Below the pieces are notes generated by a model. It was not told where the DNA came from and ran no database searches. It was given only the letters and a program-made list of their open reading frames with translations. From Rhizobium leucaenae USDA 9039 (GTDB taxonomy: Bacteria; Pseudomonadota; Alphaproteobacteria; Rhizobiales; Rhizobiaceae), in assembly GCF_000426285.1 (NCBI RefSeq), contig NZ_AUFB01000036.1, positions 1-37,866 of the forward strand: a stretch of DNA of 37,866 nt, read 5' to 3'. Position numbers and translations under genes: made by a program. Shown here one piece after another: positions 34,480 to 37,866 of the stretch. The stretch's first letter is position 1, and each line of letters begins with the position of its first letter.

Positions 34480-35667
34480 TCACAGCAGTTCACCGATTGC
34501 CTGGGACGCCAGATCAACCTGTTCGATACGCAGGCCCGCGAGATTTACGCGACCAGAGTCAGGCATGTAGATGCCATGAACCTCTCGGAGGTGCGTGACG
34601 TTCTCGGGCGTGACCGGGAGAAGTGAAAACATTCCTTCCTGGCCTGCGACAGCGGAAAGTCGAGGGGCGTAGATGGAAAGCCGGTCTGCCAGCGCTGTTC
34701 TGATTTCAGAGACCCGGCTTCGCATCGAGGCAAGTTCGTCGATCCACAGCTTTCGACGGCCCGGATCGCCAAGCACAGCCGCCACAATGGCCGCACCGTG
34801 AGCAGGTGGCATCGAATAGCTGGCGCGCGCATGGTACGCGAAATTAGCGACGCCTTTGTTCAGGTCTGTTGCCGAGTTGCCCAACACGAATGCCGCGCCG
34901 GTTCGCTCACGATAAAGCGAGAAGGACTTGGAGCATGATATGGCCACGATGGCCTCATCCGCTGCATTCAACACGATCAGCATGCCTTCGGCATCCTGTA
35001 CAAAGCCGCGTCCCAAACCTTGATAGGCGTTATCGAATAGCGGGATGAGGCCTTTCCGCGCGACTACCTCAGCAATCGCCGACCAAGCCTCTTTCGAAAT
35101 AGCTGCTCCGGTCGGATTGTGGCAGCTTGCATGCAGTAGGATTGCGTCGCCTGATTGTGCGCTCTCAAAGGCAGAAAGCATCTCATCGACATGGACGGCT
35201 TGGCTCCGGGGATCGAAGAAGCGATACGTCTTAATGCTCAAGCCAACCGTCCCGAAGATCGCATTATGGTTTGCCCAGGTCGGTGTTCCAATCCAAATGG
35301 TCCGGTCCTTGTCATGGGCGAGGATTTCAGCGCTAAGACGCAATGCAGCAGTTCCACCCGGCGTCTGCACCCCAGCCAGTTTCTCGGTCACCGTTCCTTC
35401 GCCGAACACCTCGTGTGTCAAAAGCGATACGAATGACGGATCACCCTCGGGACCGATGTAGGACTTTGTGTCCTGAGTTTCCCACAGATGATGCTCTGCG
35501 GACTTGACCGCTGCCATGACAGGAGTCCTACCGGTTCCGTCCCGGTATACACCTACGCCGAGATCGATCTTATCGAGACGCTCATTGCTCGCGAATTTCT
35601 TGAGAAGGGCAAGCAGGGGGTCTGGTTTCCGGTCAGGCAATCCTGCCAAAAGGTACTGCTTAGTCAC
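34480..35667 (-). CDS. Aromatic amino acid aminotransferase (TyrB/TatA class I)
   Basis: A 395-residue PLP enzyme, started at GTG 35667 with AGGAGGA upstream. It shows KSYIGPEGDP, TPTWANHNAIF, HASCHNPTG, DNAYQGLGRG, the PLP lysine in SCSKSFSLYRERTGA, and the substrate-binding arginine in the final GRVNLAGLR. These are the signature blocks of aspartate/aromatic aminotransferases of the TyrB-TatA subgroup. It would convert phenylpyruvate-like keto acids to amino acids (or the reverse) with glutamate/2-oxoglutarate. Its neighbour is a prephenate dehydratase-like protein and both have the same palindrome upstream, so a joint pathway is likely. Confidence 0.93.
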   Translation of the reverse strand: MTKQYLLAGLPDRKPDPLLALLKKFASNERLDKIDLGVGVYRDGTGRTPVMAAVKSAEHHLWETQDTKSYIGPEGDPSFVSLLTHEVFGEGTVTEKLAGVQTPGGTAALRLSAEILAHDKDRTIWIGTPTWANHNAIFGTVGLSIKTYRFFDPRSQAVHVDEMLSAFESAQSGDAILLHASCHNPTGAAISKEAWSAIAEVVARKGLIPLFDNAYQGLGRGFVQDAEGMLIVLNAADEAIVAISCSKSFSLYRERTGAAFVLGNSATDLNKGVANFAYHARASYSMPPAHGAAIVAAVLGDPGRRKLWIDELASMRSRVSEIRTALADRLSIYAPRLSAVAGQEGMFSLLPVTPENVTHLREVHGIYMPDSGRVNLAGLRIEQVDLASQAIGELL

Positions 35668-35796
35668 GCTTTTCCTCCTATTCTATAAAGAAACCGGTCA
35701 CCTTCGCTCAACGCCGGCAAGGACGCTCAGGCTGCCTCCTGAAGCGCCTGGTCCACGCTACGTTAAGCGCATCAGAGCGGACGCTGGCAATCGTTA

Positions 35797-35810
35797 GGAA
35801 AATATTTTCC
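35797..35810. promoter_or_regulatory. Operator-like palindrome GGAAAATATTTTCC, copy 1
   Basis: A perfect 14-base palindrome, GGAAAATATTTTCC, about 130 bases upstream of the aminotransferase start. ATGAAA follows six bases after the ATTTT core, as in the prephenate dehydratase-like promoter. The AT-rich centre flanked by GG/CC is similar in style to Lrp/AsnC-type sites, but the binding protein is unknown. Confidence 0.55.
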
Positions 35811-35852
35811 TGTGATGAAATGCTCAGAGGTCCGCCCGTGAGTTTCATGACG

Positions 35853-35866
35853 GGAAAATATTTTCC
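35853..35866. promoter_or_regulatory. Operator-like palindrome GGAAAATATTTTCC, copy 2
   Basis: An exact second copy of the 14-base palindrome, 56 bases from the first. It is preceded by TTTCAT, the inverted form of the ATGAAA that follows copy 1, so the pair forms a large dyad. Spacing of roughly five helical turns suits cooperative binding by an oligomeric regulator. Confidence 0.55.
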
Positions 35867-36059
35867 AGACAATTGATCTCGTGGCGGATTGCCGTAACCT
35901 CTCCAAAAATCGGCCAAAAGGCTGCATCGAAAAAAACAATGGGAACTGAACAAGGGAACTCACAAAGACGGCGACGCTTTTCTGGCAGGATCGTCAGGAA
36001 GATCTCACGTCCAAATGGAATAGCTGGGTAGCCAGCAACTAAATCTCCTCCCGCACCTT

Positions 36060-36095
36060 GCGAGACGTCCCTGCCAGCAGGCGTCTCGCTTTTTT
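36060..36095 (+). terminator. Rho-independent terminator/attenuator directly before the MATE start
   Basis: GCGAGACG (36060-36067) pairs perfectly with CGTCTCGC (36082-36089), loop TCCCTGCCAGCAGG, followed by six T (36090-36095). This is a textbook intrinsic terminator on the plus strand. No plus-strand gene ends before it; instead the MATE start codon (GTG 36096 or ATG 36099) begins at the next base. It therefore looks like a leader attenuator or riboregulator. AGCTGG near 36022 could compete for CCAGC in the loop. Confidence 0.75.
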
Positions 36096-37570
36096 GTGAT
36101 GCATGACATGACTGCTCGATCCGTAGCCCGCCTACAAACTTGGCCTGAAGAAATCCGGTCTACGACGAAGCTGTCTTGGCCACTCATCCTTGGTCAAATC
36201 GCTCAGCGTCTGATGCTCATCATCAACGTTGTCATGATAGGCCATCTAGGTGCGAAGGAACTGGCCTCTGGTACGCTGGCAATGGCCATGCTTAACCCGA
36301 TACTGCTGTGCACAGGCGGCATCTTGACAGCTGTGGCTCCGCTCACGGCCCAGGCAATTGGGGCAGGGGATAAATCGGGCGGTCGCGCCTTCTTCCAACA
36401 GGGTATGTGGCTCAGCGTAATCCTGTCATGTCTCGCGGTTCCGCTGCTCTATAATACGGGAACGGCGCTTGAATTCCTGGGGCAGTCTCCTGAGCTGTCA
36501 CGGCAGGCAGGAGAGTTTGCGAAAGCACTTTGCTTCATGCTTCCACCTTATATGGTGATGCTTGTGGCAAGAAATTTTCTTGCCGCACACGGCCAGACTG
36601 TTGTGACTTTGGCGATCCTGGTGGCCGGCGCCGCATTGAACTTTGCCATCTGCTACCTGATCGTTGAGAACGTCTGGGGCTTAGGGCAATACGGCCTGTT
36701 TGGGATCGGCCTGTCTACGGCATTGGCCAATCTTGCCATCGCGGTGGCGCTTCTGTTCTACATTTCGTCGAATCCACACACCAACGTTGTTGCTCCCTAC
36801 CGCGGTCTTCACCGGATGGACCTTCTTTCGCTCAAGGCAGTCTCCATCGTCGGGACACCTATTGGGGCAGCCACCCTTCTCGAAGTGGCATTCTTCAGCG
36901 CAAGTTCTCTCCTGATGGGTTATCAAGGCGACGCTGTGCTGGCTGCCTATGCTCTGTCGGGACAGCTCAACGGTCTCGCATTTGCGATGCCAACAGGGAT
37001 CGGCGTTGCGGCGATGGTGCGCGTTGGCTGGGCCTACGGCGCGCGAAGTTGGATCGCGATGCAAAGGGCGTGCTTTGCAGCAATAGGTTTGGGCGTCGGG
37101 ACGGGATTGTGTGTTGGGCTCATGTACGCCATGTTTCCGAGCCTTTTTATCTCCATCTTTATCGACGTCACCGTTGCCGAAAACGATGCTGTTGTGAGGA
37201 TAGCCACGCTATTTTTGTATATAGTGGCGACCCTGCAGCTCGTGGACGCAGTCCAAGCTATCGTTTCGAATGTCCTACGCGGCATGTCCGATACCTTTGT
37301 ACCCTGCTTCTGGTCCTGACCGGATACTGGATTTTCGGCTTTCCGGTGTCCGTTATACTATCAGGTCCTGCAGGATACGGTGGAACGGGCGTTTACATTG
37401 GCCTATTGATTGGCGTTGTTGTGGTCGCGGTGGCACTCACTGGAAGGCTGTTGTACCACCTCGGCGAAATGAAAGAGGCAGCGGAGCGAGCGTTCCTTCC
37501 GGCTTTCCCACATGAGCTGCCTGTCGTTCTAGAGCATTTCATGTTTTGTTTGAAGCGTATCCGGCATTGA
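36096..37570 (+). pseudogene. MATE-family multidrug/metabolite exporter, frameshifted and truncated by IS630
   Basis: GTG 36096, ATG 36099 or ATG 36108 opens a 12-helix-type exporter: LSWPLILGQIAQRLMLIINV, VMIGHLGAKELA, GTLAMAMLNPIL and, mid-protein, AYALSGQLNGLAFAMPTGIG. The first frame stops at 37317-37319 after RGMSDTFVPCFWS. A one-base deletion at about 37302-37304 explains it, because the next frame continues LLLVLTGYWIFGFPVSVIL to TGA 37568-37570. The last ~13 codons come from the IS630 element whose end is at 37530. So the gene has two lesions and the last helix is damaged. MATE proteins export drugs or metabolites using sodium or proton gradients. The frameshift could also be a sequencing error. 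Confidence 0.8.
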
Positions 37571-37866
37571 CAAGATAGTTGGTGCACTCGTCTGGATCGA
37601 TTGTCTGGACGAGTGAGCCGAGATATCGCCAGGTGTCGTCGACGGTGCGCTTTTGCGCTTTTCGCATCCAATGCTTGATCTTGGCGAAGGCCTGCTCGAT
37701 TGGATTGAGGTCAGGTGAATAAGGCGGCAGAAACCAGAGCCTTGCACCGGCGGCCTTGATCAACTGGCGTATCTGCGCGGATTTGTGGCTACCCAGATTG
37801 TCCATGATGACGATGTCGCCTGGTCGCAGCGGCGGGACGAGTTGTTGCTCGACATAGGCCTTGAAA
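37530..37866 (-). mobile_element. IS630-family insertion sequence, partial
   Basis: The element begins at the TA dinucleotide 37530-37531, followed by GAGCATTTCATG, the usual end of rhizobial IS630-type elements that insert at TA. Only one end is in the window. It interrupts the 3' end of the MATE gene. Confidence 0.75.
37539..37866 (-). CDS. IS630-family transposase, C-terminal part (runs off the window)
   Basis: A minus-strand frame open to the window edge, stopping at 37539. It reads YVEQQLVPPLRPGDIVIMDN then LGSHKSAQIRQLI, LPPYSPDLNPIEQAFAKIKH and ECTNYLVNAGYAS, containing the second Asp (MDN) and the final Glu (PIEQ) of the DDE catalytic triad. About 108 residues are visible. No defect is seen in this part. 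Confidence 0.92.
   Translation of the reverse strand, partial: FKAYVEQQLVPPLRPGDIVIMDNLGSHKSAQIRQLIKAAGARLWFLPPYSPDLNPIEQAFAKIKHWMRKAQKRTVDDTWRYLGSLVQTIDPDECTNYLVNAGYASNKT

Larger units (their letters stand above)
35668..36059. other. Regulatory region between the aminotransferase and MATE genes
   Basis: These 392 bases contain no gene. They hold the aminotransferase promoter region with two copies of GGAAAATATTTTCC (annotated separately) and the leader of the MATE gene. The sequence between the palindromes is itself partly inverted (ATGAAATGCTCA against TGAGTTTCAT), giving a dyad of about 70 bases. Confidence 0.6.

Noticed and set aside
1..37866. CRISPR arrays
   Set aside because: No regularly spaced direct repeats were seen; the only repeat cluster is the IS21 end at 249-338.

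Overview
The window looks like an accessory region of a Rhizobiales (Rhizobium/Sinorhizobium/Mesorhizobium-type) chromosome or large plasmid. Pointers are the moderately high GC content, rhizobial-type IS21, IS3 and IS630 ends, an alphaproteobacterial FMN riboswitch with ribB, a MCP, a SorC-regulated sugar ABC cassette and a TatA-like aminotransferase. No ribosomal or other core genes are present, so the genus cannot be fixed from this sequence.

Layout. (1) 1-340: C-terminus of an IS21-family IstB and the right end of that element, with several copies of a terminal repeat. (2) 369-710: a small DUF6527-like gene. (3) 887-15011, minus strand: a 14-kb three-gene operon of giant proteins. In order of transcription these are a ~1042-aa protein of no recognised family, a 1646-aa DEAD/DEAH helicase with a C-terminal DUF1998 zinc module (DruE/DrmB/YprA style) and a 2011-aa STAND-like AAA ATPase. 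This is the best candidate here for an undescribed genome-defence system. Its promoter-proximal end lies at the broken 5' end of a DUF429 gene (15036-15716), which looks like an insertion scar. (4) 15713-18055: a small gene coupled to the DUF429 remnant and a methyl-accepting chemotaxis protein. (5) 18426-32116: a carbohydrate catabolic locus. The minus-strand arm runs split transketolase, FGGY kinase, SorC regulator, short-chain dehydrogenase, and further on an Asp-nucleophile hydrolase. The divergent plus-strand arm encodes a sugar-binding protein, permease, double-domain ATPase, second permease, an M20 dipeptidase (PepD type) and triosephosphate isomerase. Palindromes of the form TGAATA-N2-TATTCA lie between the arms and again in front of the regulator gene, suggesting SorC control of both arms. 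(6) 32226-32860: an apparently complete FMN riboswitch followed by a ribB fragment that stops exactly at an IS3-family end. (7) 32943-37866: a divergent prephenate-dehydratase-like protein and an aromatic aminotransferase. Both promoters carry a GAAAATATTTT palindrome. They are followed by a MATE exporter gene that is frameshifted and cut by an IS630 element running off the window.

How the genes may work together. In region 5 an imported sugar or polyol would be oxidised by the dehydrogenase, phosphorylated by the kinase, split or rearranged by the two-subunit transketolase, and the triose phosphate equilibrated by the isomerase. The closest pathway known to me is apulose-4-phosphate metabolism, but no apiose isomerase is present, so the substrate is open. 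In region 3 a helicase plus a STAND-type ATPase, without a visible nuclease or methyltransferase, would fit a sensing or DNA-remodelling defence complex. Region 7 could make and export a prephenate-derived compound, although the exporter now looks broken. All functional statements rest on motif reading only; no database search was run.
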